Below, piece by piece: positions 8,301 through 17,497 of a DNA stretch of 64,000 nucleotides. The translations under genes were made by a program, and so were the position numbers. Below the pieces are notes generated by a model. It was not told where the DNA came from. It made no database searches and saw nothing but the letters and a program-made list of their open reading frames with translations. The stretch is taken from NCBI RefSeq assembly GCF_003008515.1, contig NZ_CP027668.1, positions 1,976,001 to 2,040,000 of the forward strand. Direction: 5' to 3'. The stretch comes from Phreatobacter cathodiphilus. GTDB taxonomy: Bacteria; Pseudomonadota; Alphaproteobacteria; Rhizobiales; Phreatobacteraceae. Numbering within the stretch: the stretch's first letter is position 1; each line of letters starts with the position of its first letter.

Positions 8301-8321
8301 AACCGGCGCGGAGCGCCGGTT
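8301..8321 (+). terminator. Hairpin after SDR gene
   Basis: Perfect 9-bp arms AACCGGCGC and GCGCCGGTT around a 3-base loop, followed by CCCC rather than a T-run. It may be a weak terminator or an mRNA-end stabiliser between the SDR gene and the antiporter gene. Confidence 0.4.
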
Positions 8322-8354
8322 CCCCAACCATTGTGCCGAGGATGAAGGCCCCCC

Positions 8355-10220
8355 ATGCCGCATGACACCCCGTTGATCGCCACCATCGTCGCTGGTCTGG
8401 GGCTCGCCTTCATCTTCGGGGTCATCGCCAATCGCCTGAAACTGCCGACGCTCGTCGGCTATCTCCTCGCCGGCATCCTCATCGGGCCGCACACGCCCGG
8501 CTTCATCGCCGACCAGAAGCTCGGCACGGAGCTGGCCGAGATGGGCGTCATCCTGCTCATGTTCGGCGTCGGCCTGCACTTCTCGCTGAAGGACCTGCTC
8601 TCCGTCCGCGCCATCGCCGTGCCGGGGGCGGTCGTCCAGATCGGCACCGCCACCGCCATGGGCATGGCGCTGTCATGGGCCCTCGGCTGGTCCATGGGCG
8701 CCGGCATCGTCTTCGGCCTCGCCTTGTCCGTCGCCTCCACCGTGGTGCTGCTCCGCGCGCTCCAGGAGCGCCGCATTATCGAGACCGAGCGCGGGCGCAT
8801 CGCCGTCGGCTGGCTCATCGTCGAGGACATCGCCATGATCCTGGCGCTGGTCCTCCTGCCGGCCCTCGCCGGAATCCTCGGTGGCGAGAATTCCACCAGC
8901 GCGGCCAGCGACCCGCTGGTCGAATGGCTCGGCCTCGGCATCGGCGGCGTCATCCTCGTGACGCTGCTCAAGGTCGTCGGCTTCGTGGCGGTGATGATGG
9001 GCCTCGGTCGCAAGGTCATCCCCTGGCTCCTGCACTATGTCGCCCATACCGGATCGCGCGAGCTCTTCCGTCTGGCCGTGCTCGCCATCGCCCTCGGCGT
9101 CGCCTTCGGGGCCGCCAAGCTCTTCGGTGTCTCCTTCGCCCTGGGAGCCTTCTTCGCCGGCATGATCATGAGCGAATCCGAGCTCAGCCATCGGGCGGCG
9201 GAGGAATCGCTGCCGCTGCGCGACGCCTTCTCGGTGCTCTTCTTCGTGTCGGTCGGCATGCTGTTCAACCCGTGGACGCTGGTGACGGCCGCCTGGCCGA
9301 TCCTCGCCACGCTGTTCATCATCATCATTGGCAAGTCGCTGGCGGCCTTCCTGATCGTCCTCGCGTTCCGCTATCCGAAGGGCACGGCCCTGACGATTTC
9401 GGCCTCGCTGGCCCAGATCGGTGAGTTCTCCTTCATCCTCGCCGAGCTCGGCGTCGGCCTGAAGCTCTTGCCGCAGGAAGGCCGCGACCTCATCCTCGCC
9501 GGCGCCATCCTGTCGATCATGCTGAACCCCGCCGTCTTCGCCGCAGCGGGGTGGATCAAGCGGCGCGTCGACCAGGGCCAGGCCGGCGCCCCGGCCCCCG
9601 CCGACTCCGCTTCCGATCCCACGGCCGAGGCCGCCACGGCACCGGCGGCGCCGGCGCCGACCGACGACGAGGAGCCGCAGAGCACCGCCCTCGCCGGCCA
9701 CACCGTCCTCGTGGGCTATGGCCGCGTCGGCAGCCTCGTCGGCGAGGGGTTGAGGGCGCAGGGCATCCCCTATCTCGTCATCGAGGACGCGACCCGGCCC
9801 CAGGCCCGCCTGCGCGACGAGGGGGTCGAGACCATCGCCGGCAATGCCGTGCAGGGCGACATCCTCGCCAGCGCCAACATCGCCGGTGCCCGCCGCCTCA
9901 TCGTCGCCATTCCCAACGCCTTCGAGGCCGGCCAGATCGTCGAGACGGCGAAGGCCGCCAACCCCGCGCTGATCATCATCGCCCGCGCCCATTCCGATGC
10001 GGAGGTCGAGCACCTCACGAACCTCGGCGCCGGCACGGTCATCATGGGCGAGCAGGAGATTGCCCGCGGCATCATCGCCGAGATCACGCGGGCTGCCGGA
10101 TCCAATCCCCCTCCGGCATCCATGCGGGACAGTCCGGCGGCCGCCGCGCCGCACGGCGACCTGCCCTTCGTGCCCCTGGACGAGCCCACACCGCCGCCGC
10201 GCGACGGCACGATCTCCTGA
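8355..10220 (+). CDS. ybaL: YbaL-type CPA2 monovalent cation/proton antiporter
   Basis: A 621-residue inner-membrane K+/H+ antiporter of the CPA2 family. Residues 1 to about 400 form the Na_H_Exchanger domain with roughly 12 membrane segments, including GYLLAGILIGPHTPGF, the VASTVVLLRALQERR segment and GAFFAGMIMSESELSHRA. An Ala/Pro-rich linker (about 415-440) leads to a cytoplasmic TrkA-N (RCK) domain starting near residue 446 with HTVLVGYGRVGS and a following acidic IEDA, the NAD(H)-binding Rossmann fold that gates the channel. Length and order match YbaL/KefB-like proteins. It stands alone and converges on the binding-protein gene downstream. Confidence 0.93.
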   Translation: MPHDTPLIATIVAGLGLAFIFGVIANRLKLPTLVGYLLAGILIGPHTPGFIADQKLGTELAEMGVILLMFGVGLHFSLKDLLSVRAIAVPGAVVQIGTATAMGMALSWALGWSMGAGIVFGLALSVASTVVLLRALQERRIIETERGRIAVGWLIVEDIAMILALVLLPALAGILGGENSTSAASDPLVEWLGLGIGGVILVTLLKVVGFVAVMMGLGRKVIPWLLHYVAHTGSRELFRLAVLAIALGVAFGAAKLFGVSFALGAFFAGMIMSESELSHRAAEESLPLRDAFSVLFFVSVGMLFNPWTLVTAAWPILATLFIIIIGKSLAAFLIVLAFRYPKGTALTISASLAQIGEFSFILAELGVGLKLLPQEGRDLILAGAILSIMLNPAVFAAAGWIKRRVDQGQAGAPAPADSASDPTAEAATAPAAPAPTDDEEPQSTALAGHTVLVGYGRVGSLVGEGLRAQGIPYLVIEDATRPQARLRDEGVETIAGNAVQGDILASANIAGARRLIVAIPNAFEAGQIVETAKAANPALIIIARAHSDAEVEHLTNLGAGTVIMGEQEIARGIIAEITRAAGSNPPPASMRDSPAAAAPHGDLPFVPLDEPTPPPRDGTIS

Positions 10221-10234
10221 GCGGGAGCGCAACG

Positions 10235-10261
10235 CAAAAGGCCGGGCACGAGCCCGGCCTT
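10235..10261 (-). terminator. Hairpin terminator between convergent genes
   Basis: Arms AAGGCCGGGC and GCCCGGCCTT (10 bp) with a 4-base loop. On the minus strand the stem runs into TTTTGCG, so it best serves the solute-binding-protein gene, but it sits between convergent genes and may work in both directions. Confidence 0.75.
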
Positions 10262-10281
10262 GCGCAGTCGAACAGGTGGCG

Positions 10282-11859
10282 TCAGGCGCGCCTGACGCTC
10301 CACGGATAGGGCGCCGAGCCGTGCGGCATGCCGGTCAGCGTCTTGCGATAGGCGGTGCGCAGGGTGAACTGGCCGAGCGGAACGGTCGCCACCTCCTCCA
10401 GCGCCAGGCGCCCGAGTTCCCTCGCCGCCTTCTGCTGGCCCGCCTCGTCGGGCGCGTAGAGCCATTCCTCCGTCAGGGCCTCGGCCTTCGGGCTGTCCCA
10501 CCAGCCGAACCAGCCGCGGGCGCCCTGACCGCGCACCAGCAGCGAGGTGGCGGGGGTGCCCCAGCCCGGCGCCGGGCCGGTTGTGTGGAAGATGCTCCAG
10601 CCGCCCTTGTCGACCGGCTCGCGGCTGCCGCGACGCTGGATCACCGTGCCCCAGTCGGTCTCGGCGAGCTCGACGTTCAGGCCGACGCGCTTGAGGATGT
10701 CGGCCGTCACCTGGCCGAGCGGCCCGATGTCCGGGAAGTCCGTCGGGTTGATGATCACCACCTTCTCGCCGTTATAGCCGGAGGCCTGCAGGGCGGCCTT
10801 GGCCTTGTCGATGGACTGCGGCATCAGGTCGTCCTGCTCGCCGCTGTAATAGGGCGTGCCCTTCGGCCAGAGATTGCGGCAGACCTGCCAGGCGGAGGTG
10901 TCGTCCCCCTGGGTGGCGCGCATATAGTCCTCCTGGATCGCCGCCATGCGGACGGCGGCGCGCACCTTCGGATTGTTGAAGGGCGCCTGCAGGTGGTTGA
11001 GCCGCATGATGGCGACGCGACCCGACGGGTCGGTCACCTCGCGGGTGATGTCGCGGGAGCGCGCCAGCAGCGGCTGCAGGTCGGCGGGCGGGCGCTCCCA
11101 CCAGTCCATCTCGCCGCGGATGATGGCGTTGGCGGCCGTCGAGGGGTCGGGCAGGATGTGCCACTCGATGCGCGGGAAATACGCCACCTTTCCGCCTGCA
11201 CCGCGGCTCGCGGGCTCGGAGCGCGGCACGTAGCCGTCGAACTTCTCGTAGACGACGCGGCTGCCGGAATTGTACTCGCCGGCCACGAACCGGTAGGGGC
11301 CGGAGCCGACCATCTCGGTCACCTGCTTGGTCGCCTCGGTCTTGGCGTGGCGCTCCGGCATGATGAAGGCGGGCGTGTCCGGCTTGCCCAGCGCGTCGAG
11401 CAGCAGCGGGAACGGCCGCTTCAGCTTGATGTCGAAGGTGCGGTCGTCGACCACCTGGGTGCTGTCGATCACCCTGCCGACGAGTTGGCCGAAGGAATCG
11501 CGCTGCGTCCAGCGCATGATCGAGGCGATGCAGTCCTGCGAGCGGACGGTCTCGCCGTCGTGGAATTTCAGCCCAGCGCGCAGCTTGATGCGCCAGCGCA
11601 GGCCGTTGTCGAGGACCTCGTGGCCCTCGGCCATCTGCGGCTGCGCCTTGAACGCCATGTCGGCCGCATAGAGCGTGTCGTAGACGTAGTAGCCGTGGTT
11701 GTTGGTGACCGTGGCGGTGGTCCAGATCGGGTCGAGCGACGACAGGTTGGCCTGCGGGATGAAGCGCATGGTCGATGCGCGCCAGTCCTGCGCCAGGGCG
11801 GGCGCCGCGACCAGCGTGGCCGCCGCGCCCTTCATGAGCGTGCGTCTGTCGAACATCAT
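10282..11859 (-). CDS. ABC transporter substrate-binding protein, family 5 (peptide/opine type)
   Basis: A 525-residue periplasmic solute-binding protein of the SBP_bac_5 (DppA/OppA-like) family. It opens with a Tat-like signal (DRRTLMKGAAATLVAAPALAQ) followed by RFIPQANLSSLDPIW, LRAGLKFHDGETVRSQD and GSGPYRFV, hallmark stretches of the family. Binding proteins of this type capture di/oligopeptides, opines or other amides for uptake. No permease or ATPase gene is adjacent, so it must share a transporter encoded elsewhere; the set at 34330-37876 is one candidate. It lies 90 bp downstream of an amidase gene on the same strand, suggesting an amide or peptide substrate. Confidence 0.92.
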   Translation of the reverse strand: MMFDRRTLMKGAAATLVAAPALAQDWRASTMRFIPQANLSSLDPIWTTATVTNNHGYYVYDTLYAADMAFKAQPQMAEGHEVLDNGLRWRIKLRAGLKFHDGETVRSQDCIASIMRWTQRDSFGQLVGRVIDSTQVVDDRTFDIKLKRPFPLLLDALGKPDTPAFIMPERHAKTEATKQVTEMVGSGPYRFVAGEYNSGSRVVYEKFDGYVPRSEPASRGAGGKVAYFPRIEWHILPDPSTAANAIIRGEMDWWERPPADLQPLLARSRDITREVTDPSGRVAIMRLNHLQAPFNNPKVRAAVRMAAIQEDYMRATQGDDTSAWQVCRNLWPKGTPYYSGEQDDLMPQSIDKAKAALQASGYNGEKVVIINPTDFPDIGPLGQVTADILKRVGLNVELAETDWGTVIQRRGSREPVDKGGWSIFHTTGPAPGWGTPATSLLVRGQGARGWFGWWDSPKAEALTEEWLYAPDEAGQQKAARELGRLALEEVATVPLGQFTLRTAYRKTLTGMPHGSAPYPWSVRRA

Positions 11860-11949
11860 TCAGGTCCCCCTTGCCCGGCTCGCGCCGGCCTTCACTGCGA
11901 GGACGGCATGGTTGCGCGCCCCGCTCCGTCTTGCAATCCGTCGAACCCG

Positions 11950-13440
11950 TCAGTCGAAGCCCATGAAGCCCGGCATGGCGCTGATGGGCGCCGCGGCCGC
12001 GAGCTTCGCGATGTCGGGAACCGGTCGCGCCGTGCGCGGGTCGCCGGCGAGTTCGCGCTCCAGCGCCGCCGCGACCGCCAGCACCTTGGCGTCGCCGCCG
12101 CGAGGCCCGACGATCTGCAGGCCGAAGGGCATGCCGGCATGGTCGAGGCCGACGGGCAGCGAAATCGCGGGATAGCCGACCGTCGTCACCGCATAGGCAT
12201 TGGCGAGCCAGTGGAAATAGGTCCGCGTCGGCTTGCCGTCGATCTCGGCGGGATAGAGCTCCGACCAGGGCCTGGGGCTCAGCGTCACCGCCGGCGACAG
12301 GATGACGTCGTAGCCCTCGAAGAAGCGGCCCCAGTTCTTGTAGAGCACGGTCTGCTGCTTGAGCGCCTTCGTCACGTCGAGGGCCGAATAGGTCAGCCCC
12401 TCCTCGACATTGGCGCGCACGTTCGGACCGACGAGTTCCGGCGTATCCCTGACACGCTCGTACATGCCCGCCATGAAGGCGACGGAGCGCAGCACCTCGA
12501 AGACCTCGTCCGTGCCGCTGCAATCGGGTGTCGCCTCGTCGACACCGGCGAAGAGATGGGCGAAGAGCCCGACCTTCTCGGCCAGCACGGCCCGGATGTG
12601 CTTTTCCGTCGGCGTGAAGCCGAAATGGGGCGTCACCGCCACCCTGAGCGAGGCGAGGTCGATCTCCGCCGGCACGGCGAAATCCTCAGGCCGGCGCACC
12701 GTATTGCCGTGGATGGTGGTCGCCAGCGGGTCGCAGGAATCGTCCGAGACCATGGTGGAGAGGAGGAGGCAGAGATCCGGCACGGTGCGCGCCATCGGGC
12801 CGAGCACGCTCAAGGGATTCCAGCCGAGCGGCCGCTTGTCGCTCGGCACCAGGCCGGGCGAGGGACGGAAGCCGACGATGCCGTTGAAGGCGGCCGGGTT
12901 GCGCAGGGAGCCGCCGGTATCGGACCCTGTGGCGATCGGCACCATGCCGCAGGCGAGCGCCACGCCGGAGCCCCCGGAGGAGCCCGCCGCCGACTTGGTC
13001 GGGTCGAAGGGATTGCCGGTGGCGCCATAGACCGCGTTGCGGGTATTGGCGCCCGCGCCCCATTCCGGCGTGTTGGTCTTGCCGGCGATGATGGCGCCGG
13101 CCTCGCGCACGGAACGGACGATGAGCTGATCCTCCTCCGGCACGAAATCCTTGAAGATGACACTGCCGTAGGTCGTCCTGAGGCCGGCCGTGTTCTCGAG
13201 ATCCTTCACCCCCACCGGAAGGCCGTGCAGGGGTCCGAGCGGCTCTCCCCGCGCCACGGCGGCGTCCGCCTCCTTCGCCGCGGCGCGCGCCGCCGCATCG
13301 TCCCGCGCCACCATGCAGTTCACCGCCGGGTCGACCGCGTCCATGCGGGCGAGGCAGCTCTCCAGCAGTTCGGAAGCGGAGAGCTTCTTCGCGCCGATCA
13401 GGCGGCGGGCCTCGACGGCGGTGAGATCGCAGGGGTTCAT
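11950..13440 (-). CDS. Amidase (amidase-signature family)
   Basis: A 496-residue amidase-signature hydrolase. The Ser-cisSer-Lys triad is visible: Lys79 (GVKDLENT), cis-Ser154 (GSSGGSG) and nucleophile Ser178 (GSDTGGSLR), with the usual 24-residue spacing between the serines. These enzymes hydrolyse linear amides to acid and ammonia. The start is uncertain: ATG at 13440 or GTG four codons upstream, neither with a clear ribosome site. It is probably cotranscribed with the downstream solute-binding protein and is divergent from an M20 peptidase gene. Together these suggest uptake and hydrolysis of an amide or peptide, by inference from context. Confidence 0.92.
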   Translation of the reverse strand: MNPCDLTAVEARRLIGAKKLSASELLESCLARMDAVDPAVNCMVARDDAAARAAAKEADAAVARGEPLGPLHGLPVGVKDLENTAGLRTTYGSVIFKDFVPEEDQLIVRSVREAGAIIAGKTNTPEWGAGANTRNAVYGATGNPFDPTKSAAGSSGGSGVALACGMVPIATGSDTGGSLRNPAAFNGIVGFRPSPGLVPSDKRPLGWNPLSVLGPMARTVPDLCLLLSTMVSDDSCDPLATTIHGNTVRRPEDFAVPAEIDLASLRVAVTPHFGFTPTEKHIRAVLAEKVGLFAHLFAGVDEATPDCSGTDEVFEVLRSVAFMAGMYERVRDTPELVGPNVRANVEEGLTYSALDVTKALKQQTVLYKNWGRFFEGYDVILSPAVTLSPRPWSELYPAEIDGKPTRTYFHWLANAYAVTTVGYPAISLPVGLDHAGMPFGLQIVGPRGGDAKVLAVAAALERELAGDPRTARPVPDIAKLAAAAPISAMPGFMGFD

Positions 13441-13646
13441 GGCAGGCTGCACTCGGGATCAGGAGGATCGGGGTACGTCATCCTGGGACGGGGGCGGCCG
13501 CCATGGCAACCGCGCCGGAGCCAGGCATGGCAGCCGCGCATGGCTCGTCAGGCTCGTCCGCACCCCTTGCATGGCGGCTTCCGCGGACGGCGGCTATGGT
13601 CCCTCTTCCCGGCCCCGTGCCGACCCTCCGCACCAACAGGCCCGCC

Positions 13647-14807
13647 ATGCCGATCCCCGAGAAGATTTCCGCCCTCGCCCCCGAGATGACCGCCTGGCGG
13701 CACGATTTCCACGCCCATCCCGAGATCGGCTTCGAGGAGCAGCGGACCTCCGAGATCGTCGCCAAGGCGCTGGAAGGCTGGGGCTACGAGGTCCATCGCA
13801 ATGTCGGCAAGACCGGGGTCGTCGGCCGCCTCAAGGTCGGCACCTCCTCCCGCTCGGTCGGCCTGCGCTGCGACATGGACGCCCTGCCGATGCAGGAGAC
13901 GACCCAGCTCGCCTATCGCTCCAAGTACGAGAACCGCATGCATGCCTGCGGCCATGACGGCCACACGTCCAGCATGCTCGGCGCCGCCAAGTACCTGGCC
14001 GAGACGAAGAACTTCGACGGCACGGTGACCCTCATCTTCCAGCCCGCCGAGGAAGGCGTCGGCGGTGCCCGCGCCATGCTGGCCGACGGGCTCTTCGACC
14101 GCTTCCCCTGCGACGTGGTCTTCGGCTTCCACAATGCGCCCAAGCTCGACGTCGGGAAGTTCGCCATCCGTCCCGGCTACATGATGGCCGGGGGCGCCTT
14201 CTTCGACATCAAGGTGCAGGGCCGGGGCTCCCACGGCGCCCATCCCGAGCATTCCATCGACCCGGTGCTGACCGCCTGCCAGATCGTCACGGCGCTGCAG
14301 TCCATCGTCGCCCGCAACATCGGCGCGGTGGACCAGGGCGTCATCTCGGTGACGCGGATCGAGGGCGGCGACGCCTACAACGTGGTGCCGGACACCGCCT
14401 TCATCCGCGGCACGGCGCGCTTCTTCAAGCCCGAGATCGGCAAGCTGCTCGAGGAGAACATGAAGCGTATGGCCAAGGGGGTCGCGGCCGGCTTCGGCGC
14501 CACGGCTGAAGTCGACTGGCGGCTGATCTTCGCGCCGCTCTACAACACGCCCGACCACGCGGCCTTCGCCGCCGACGTGGCGGCCGAACTGGTCGGCGAG
14601 GAGCAGGTCAACCGCGACGGCGGGCTGAAGATGGGCTCGGAGGACTTCTCCTTCATGCTGGAGAAGGTGCCGGGCGCCTATATCAACATCGGCAACGGCG
14701 ATTCCGCCCAGGTCCACAATCCCGCCTACGACTTCAACGACAAGGTCCTGCCCTACGCCGCCGCCTTCTATGCGCGGGTCGTGGAGAAGAAGTTGGCGGC
14801 CGGCTGA
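13647..14807 (+). CDS. M20-family amidohydrolase (hippurate/N-acyl-amino-acid hydrolase type)
   Basis: A 386-residue metal-dependent amidohydrolase of peptidase family M20, the group with hippurate and IAA-amino-acid hydrolases, releasing an acid and an amino acid. Visible motifs are FHAHPEIGFEE, CDMDALP and the metal-ligand cluster HACGHDGHT at residues 99-107, followed by FQPAEEG. The dimerisation domain (GGAFFDIKVQGRGSHGAHPE) is intact. The internal ATG gives the usual family length; the 48 codons upstream are not homologous-looking. It is divergent from the amidase gene and followed, on the same strand, by a serine hydrolase gene. Confidence 0.92.
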   Translation: MPIPEKISALAPEMTAWRHDFHAHPEIGFEEQRTSEIVAKALEGWGYEVHRNVGKTGVVGRLKVGTSSRSVGLRCDMDALPMQETTQLAYRSKYENRMHACGHDGHTSSMLGAAKYLAETKNFDGTVTLIFQPAEEGVGGARAMLADGLFDRFPCDVVFGFHNAPKLDVGKFAIRPGYMMAGGAFFDIKVQGRGSHGAHPEHSIDPVLTACQIVTALQSIVARNIGAVDQGVISVTRIEGGDAYNVVPDTAFIRGTARFFKPEIGKLLEENMKRMAKGVAAGFGATAEVDWRLIFAPLYNTPDHAAFAADVAAELVGEEQVNRDGGLKMGSEDFSFMLEKVPGAYINIGNGDSAQVHNPAYDFNDKVLPYAAAFYARVVEKKLAAG

Positions 14808-14908
14808 CGCACCGTCCGGCGCCGCTTCACCATGGGGAGCGGCGCCGCTTGGCCACGGCCCGGCCGCCATGCCACAGTCCGCCCGACAGAAGCGACGAGG
14901 GGTGAACC

Positions 14909-16276
14909 ATGGATGACTGGCTGAGAGCCGCGCTCGACTATGTGCCGCGCTGGATCGATTTTCAGGTCCAGCATCTCGACCAGCCCGGCTGTTCGATCGC
15001 CGTCGCCCACAAGGGTGAAATCGTGCTGGAGGAGGCCTTCGGCACGGCGAACCTGTCGACCGGCGAGGCGCTCACCCCGCGCCACCGCTTCCGGGTCGCC
15101 TCCCACTCCAAGACATTCACCGCCGCCGGCATTCTCAAGCTGAAGGACCGCGGCCTGCTGCGCCTCGACGACGCCGCCGGCACCTTCGTGCAGGGGCTCC
15201 ACGAGGAGGCCGCCGCCGCCACCGTCCAGCAGCTCCTGTCCCACAGCGCCGGCTATGTCCGCGACGGGGCCGACTCCGGCTACTTCGCCGACCTGAGGCC
15301 GTTCCTCACCGCAGCGCAGCTGCGCGAGGAACTGGCCCTCGCCCCGCCCCTGCCGGCCGGCCAGCGCTTCAAATATTCCAACCACGGCTACGGCATCCTC
15401 GGCCTCATCATCGAGGCGGTCACCGGCGAGCACTACCGCGACTGGATCATGCGCGAGATCGTCGGCCCTGCCGGCCTGTCCGAGACCTATGCCGACATCG
15501 GCCTGATGCGCGAGGGCACGCTGGCGAGCGGCCATTCCACCCGCCTGCCCTTCGGCAAGCGTCTGGTCATTCCCGGCAATGCCGCGACCGCCGATCTCGC
15601 CTCGGCCACCGGCTTCGTCTCCACTGCCGCCGACCTCGCGCGGTTCTTCTCGCAACTCGCGCCCTCGTCGCCGGCCGCCCTGCTTTCGCCGGCGGCCCGC
15701 CGCGATATGACGCGCCGCCACTGGCGGGACAACGAATCGACCCTCGAGCGCTACTACGGCCTCGGCACCATCTCCGGCTCCGTCGCCGGCTGGGATTGGT
15801 TCGGCCATTCCGGCTCCTTCGCGGGCACCCTGTCGCGCACGGCGGTCTTCCCCGCGCAGGACATCGCCATCTCGGTGCTCACCAACGCCATCGACGGCCC
15901 GGCGCAGCTCTGGGTCGACGGCATTGCCCACATCCTCAAGACCTTCGAGAAGAACGGCCCGCCCGCCGCGGAGGTCGCCGACTGGGCCGGCCGCTGGTGG
16001 ACGCTCTGGGGGGCGGTCGACCTCGTGCCCGTCGGCAACAAGGTTCTCGCCTGCCCGCCGGCGCTGAACCCGCCTCTCTCCGAGGTGAGCGAGATCACCG
16101 TGACCGGGCTCGACGCCGGCCTCATCACCCGTGCTCCCGGCTTCAACCAGGCGGGCGAGGCGGCGACCCGCATGCGCGACGCCGAGGGTGAGATATCGCA
16201 GATCTGGCTCGGCGGCGTGCGCCTGGTGGGCGAGTTCGCCTTCGCCGAGGAGGCGGCGGGCCGCTACGGCGCCTGA
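14909..16276 (+). CDS. Beta-lactamase-fold serine hydrolase (class C / PBP4*-like)
   Basis: A 455-residue serine hydrolase of the beta-lactamase/transpeptidase-like superfamily. It carries Ser65-x-x-Lys68 (VASHSKTFT), Tyr156-Ser-Asn158 (YSNHGYG) and a late HSG motif (FGHSGSFAG), the three class C motifs. There is no signal peptide, so it is probably cytoplasmic and an esterase or D-amino-peptide hydrolase rather than a true beta-lactamase. About 120 residues follow the catalytic domain. The ATG has a GAGGGG site. It lies about 100 bp after the M20 hydrolase gene and may share its transcript. Confidence 0.88.
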   Translation: MDDWLRAALDYVPRWIDFQVQHLDQPGCSIAVAHKGEIVLEEAFGTANLSTGEALTPRHRFRVASHSKTFTAAGILKLKDRGLLRLDDAAGTFVQGLHEEAAAATVQQLLSHSAGYVRDGADSGYFADLRPFLTAAQLREELALAPPLPAGQRFKYSNHGYGILGLIIEAVTGEHYRDWIMREIVGPAGLSETYADIGLMREGTLASGHSTRLPFGKRLVIPGNAATADLASATGFVSTAADLARFFSQLAPSSPAALLSPAARRDMTRRHWRDNESTLERYYGLGTISGSVAGWDWFGHSGSFAGTLSRTAVFPAQDIAISVLTNAIDGPAQLWVDGIAHILKTFEKNGPPAAEVADWAGRWWTLWGAVDLVPVGNKVLACPPALNPPLSEVSEITVTGLDAGLITRAPGFNQAGEAATRMRDAEGEISQIWLGGVRLVGEFAFAEEAAGRYGA

Positions 16277-16367
16277 GGGCGGCGGAAGAAGGGTGCCCGA
16301 CCCTTCCCGGCACGGGGATGGCCGGGGAGGATCGGGCGTGAGGCCAATCCCTGGCCTCTGGACCTCG

Positions 16368-17012
16368 TCAGACGGCGAGCTGCGGAAACGGCGCGTCCCA
16401 ATGGGCCAGCGCCCGCAGCCGGTCGTTCCAGCGGGCGACCGCGGGGTAGTCGCCGAGCGGGATATTTGCCTTGTCCGCATAGGGGAAGGTGACGGCCACC
16501 GAAACGTCCGCCAGGGAGAGGGTCGGACCGAGGATAAAATTCCTTTCCGCCAGTTCGGCGTCGAGAATCTGCAACCCCTTGCGAGTTCGGGCGAGCGCGG
16601 CGGCCTCCGCCTGCCCGTCGACCTCGCCGATCCCGAACATCGGGCGGATGACGTGCTCGAAATAGAGCGTGCCGGCCTGCGGATTGAACTCGTGCGCCGC
16701 CCAGCTCAGCCAGCGCTGGACCTCCACCTGGCCGCGCCGATCGGCGGGCCAGAGATCGGAGCCCATGCCGAGCGCCAGATGCATCATGATCGCGTCGGAC
16801 TCCCACAGGGCGAGGTCGCCGTCGACGAGCAGCGGCACCTTGCCGTTGGGGTTCAACGCGCGGAAGGCCGGCGCCTTGTGCTCGCCCTTGCCGAGGTCGA
16901 CGCGGACGAAGTCGACCGGCGCGTCGAGATGGCGCGCCACGAAACAGGCCTTCCGCGGCATCAGCGTCTCGGCATAGTGCAGCCGCATGCGGTCGGGGGA
17001 CTGGAACGTCAT
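16368..17012 (-). CDS. Glutathione S-transferase family protein
   Basis: A 214-residue GST-fold protein. The N-terminal thioredoxin-like half has FQSPDRMRLHYAETLMPRKA, then NPNGKVPLLVDGDLALWESDAIM, with the cis-Pro and Glu-Ser glutathione-binding pair. The C-terminal half is all-helical with the LSLADVSVAV N-capping-box-type segment. The substrate is unknown. It starts 5 bp after the stop of the SRPBCC gene and so is the third gene of an ArsR-SRPBCC-GST operon. Confidence 0.88.
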   Translation of the reverse strand: MTFQSPDRMRLHYAETLMPRKACFVARHLDAPVDFVRVDLGKGEHKAPAFRALNPNGKVPLLVDGDLALWESDAIMMHLALGMGSDLWPADRRGQVEVQRWLSWAAHEFNPQAGTLYFEHVIRPMFGIGEVDGQAEAAALARTRKGLQILDAELAERNFILGPTLSLADVSVAVTFPYADKANIPLGDYPAVARWNDRLRALAHWDAPFPQLAV

Positions 17013-17017
17013 GCCGG

Positions 17018-17497
17018 TCAGGCCTCCTGTGCCATGTAGGCTTCGAGCTTGTTGAGCGAGGCGGTCCAGCCGCGCGTATGGCCGAGGCGCGCCGCCTCGT
17101 CGAAGAACTGCTCGTGGATGAGGGTGAGCATGCAGCCCTCCCCGTCCGGCCGGCAGCGCACCGTCACCAGCGACACCCGCTCGGGCGTCGATTTCCAGTA
17201 CCAGGAGAAGACCAGCCTCTCGTCCGGCACGACCTCCTGGTAGGTGCCGTGCACGTCATGGCGCTCGCCGGCATAGGAAAAGCCGATGTGGAAGTCGCCG
17301 CCCACGCGGACGTCGAGATCGGCGACGAGCATGTCGTCCGGGGTGCCTGGCCCCCACCACTGCGCCAGCTTCAGCGGGTCGGTCCACGCCGCGTAGACCC
17401 GCGCGGGCGAGGCGTTGAGCCATCGCCGGAGGGTGAGGCTGGGCTTGGCGTCGCCGTGGCGAGCCGGAGCGTCGATCGGTCGGGACTGGGCGGACAT
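17018..17497 (-). CDS. SRPBCC (AHSA1-like) domain protein
   Basis: A 159-residue START/Bet v1-fold protein of the AHSA1 (activator of Hsp90 ATPase homologue) type: RRWLNASPARVYAAWTDPLKLAQWWGP at the start, HGTYQEVVPDERLVFSWYW in the middle and the C-terminal helix RGWTASLNKLEAYMAQ. Such proteins bind hydrophobic ligands in a central cavity. The start ATG has a strong GGAGGAGG site, although this places the first 127 bases inside the upstream ArsR gene in another frame. It belongs to an operon with the ArsR-type regulator, a very common bacterial pairing, and with a GST. Confidence 0.9.
   Translation of the reverse strand: MSAQSRPIDAPARHGDAKPSLTLRRWLNASPARVYAAWTDPLKLAQWWGPGTPDDMLVADLDVRVGGDFHIGFSYAGERHDVHGTYQEVVPDERLVFSWYWKSTPERVSLVTVRCRPDGEGCMLTLIHEQFFDEAARLGHTRGWTASLNKLEAYMAQEA

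Noticed and set aside
9997-13689. Very long (over 1200-codon) plus-strand frame
   Set aside because: It runs across the end of the antiporter and antisense to the binding-protein and amidase genes; Arg/Gly/Ala-rich with no recognisable domain. The minus-strand genes are clearly real.
14909-16276. True class C beta-lactamase giving antibiotic resistance
   Set aside because: The motifs fit the superfamily, but there is no signal peptide and an extra C-terminal region is present, so a cytoplasmic esterase-type hydrolase is more likely.
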